From contig NC_031495.1 of assembly GCF_000237925.1 (NCBI RefSeq), forward strand, positions 40,018,210 to 40,082,209: a stretch of 64,000 bases of DNA, in the 5' to 3' direction. This DNA is from Schistosoma mansoni. Taxonomy: Eukaryota > Platyhelminthes > Trematoda > Strigeidida > Schistosomatidae. Shown here piece after piece: positions 63,670 through 64,000 of this stretch. How positions within the stretch are numbered: the stretch's first letter is position 1; every line of letters begins with the position of its first letter. Below the pieces are notes generated by a model. The model had not been told where the DNA came from. It did no database searches and saw only the letters and a program-made list of their open reading frames with translations. The translations under genes were made by a program, and so were the position numbers.

Positions 63670-63900
63670 ATTTTTAGGGAACTGATATTCCCTGATGGAC
63701 TCTATCTCGTGTCACCCGGCTTCACAGTCAGAAACGCTCCCACTGGGTTATCCGGGCCGCAATTGACCTATTGTAGGACTGAGATGTATTTACAATTGAT
63801 TACAGATACACCTTGCTGACGATTCCCAAATAGTACGAAACCTAGGTTCAGGGTCTCCTGTCGACTACCTCTAACCACCATCTTATCTCAATAATAACGG
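63670..63900 (+). repeat. Second hammerhead-bearing SINE-like repeat
   Basis: Carries TCCCACTGGGTTATCCGG upstream and a hammerhead motif at 63811-63854: stem I CCTTG/CAGGG, core CTGACGA, an A-rich stem II loop CAAATA shared with the 59.9 kb copy, GAAA, stem III ACC-TA-GGT and a GTT triplet. Stem II is poorly paired (TTCC/GTAC). It belongs to the Sm-alpha-like group. Confidence 0.6.
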
Positions 63901-64000
63901 TATTTACAAATTGTATGAAGGCTTTATATTCTTATTAAAATTGTTATTTTTCATCTCAATGATCGTATGGAAAAAGCCAAAGTTGATTTAAGCTCCAACT

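Noticed and set aside
1-64000. CRISPR arrays, bacterial operons, rRNA genes
   Set aside because: No regularly spaced short repeats, ribosome-binding-site-led gene runs or rRNA-like sequence seen; spliced genes and transposons indicate an animal genome.

Overview
This is an AT-rich, intron-rich, transposon-crowded animal sequence that looks like a blood fluke (genus Schistosoma). It carries RTE-type LINEs including the craniofacial-development-protein-2-like family, a Penelope-like element with a GIY-YIG domain, Ty3/Gypsy fossils, hammerhead-ribozyme SINE-like repeats, and host exons separated by some very short introns (29-44 bp). The genus is an inference from these families; no species call is possible by eye. 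There are three runs of 200 Ns (36669-36868, 54199-54398, 62864-63063), which I read as scaffold gaps of nominal size.

Two host genes can be pieced together from exons, both on the plus strand. The first spans about 1.9-25.2 kb and reads as MCMDC2, the degenerate MCM-like meiotic protein; at least 16 exons join with matching splice phases at all but one junction (2730 to 4311), and its introns hold LINE pieces, an LTR relic and a nearly complete but dead RTE LINE (21346-25080). The second (29218-31122) is a complete eight-exon, 189-residue DUSP11/PIR1-like RNA 5'-triphosphatase with the active-site motif HCTHGVNRTGY and a GC-AG intron.

The largest structure is an inverted duplication. Positions 25466-29111 match 33023-36668 in reverse (coordinates sum to 62134), and 15537-18016 match 36869-39348 in reverse (sum 54885). 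The right arm has a 200-N gap exactly where the left arm carries 7,449 bp (18017-25465), so the true arms are probably about 13.6 kb around a 3.9 kb spacer that contains the DUSP11-like gene. One MCMDC2 exon (17468-17624) is therefore visible a second time in the right arm. The arms are nearly identical, so this is either a very recent palindrome or an assembly artefact.

Right of the palindrome are a CR1/Jockey-type reverse transcriptase scrap (39.6-39.8 kb), broken Ty3/Gypsy fossils in the order pol, LTR, LTR, gag on the minus strand (41.9-48.1 kb), an SINE-like repeat with a TAAA tail (45.8-46.3 kb), a long AT-rich stretch without recognisable genes (48.1-53.8 kb), and a Penelope-like element (54.5-56.95 kb). 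Beyond that lie a second, older Penelope fragment (61.0-61.5 kb), hammerhead-bearing repeats (59.8-60.0, 61.55-61.7, 63.67-63.9 kb) and an inverted-repeat element with a GC-rich core split by a gap (62.8-63.2 kb). No rRNA, tRNA gene, CRISPR array or bacterial-type operon was seen.
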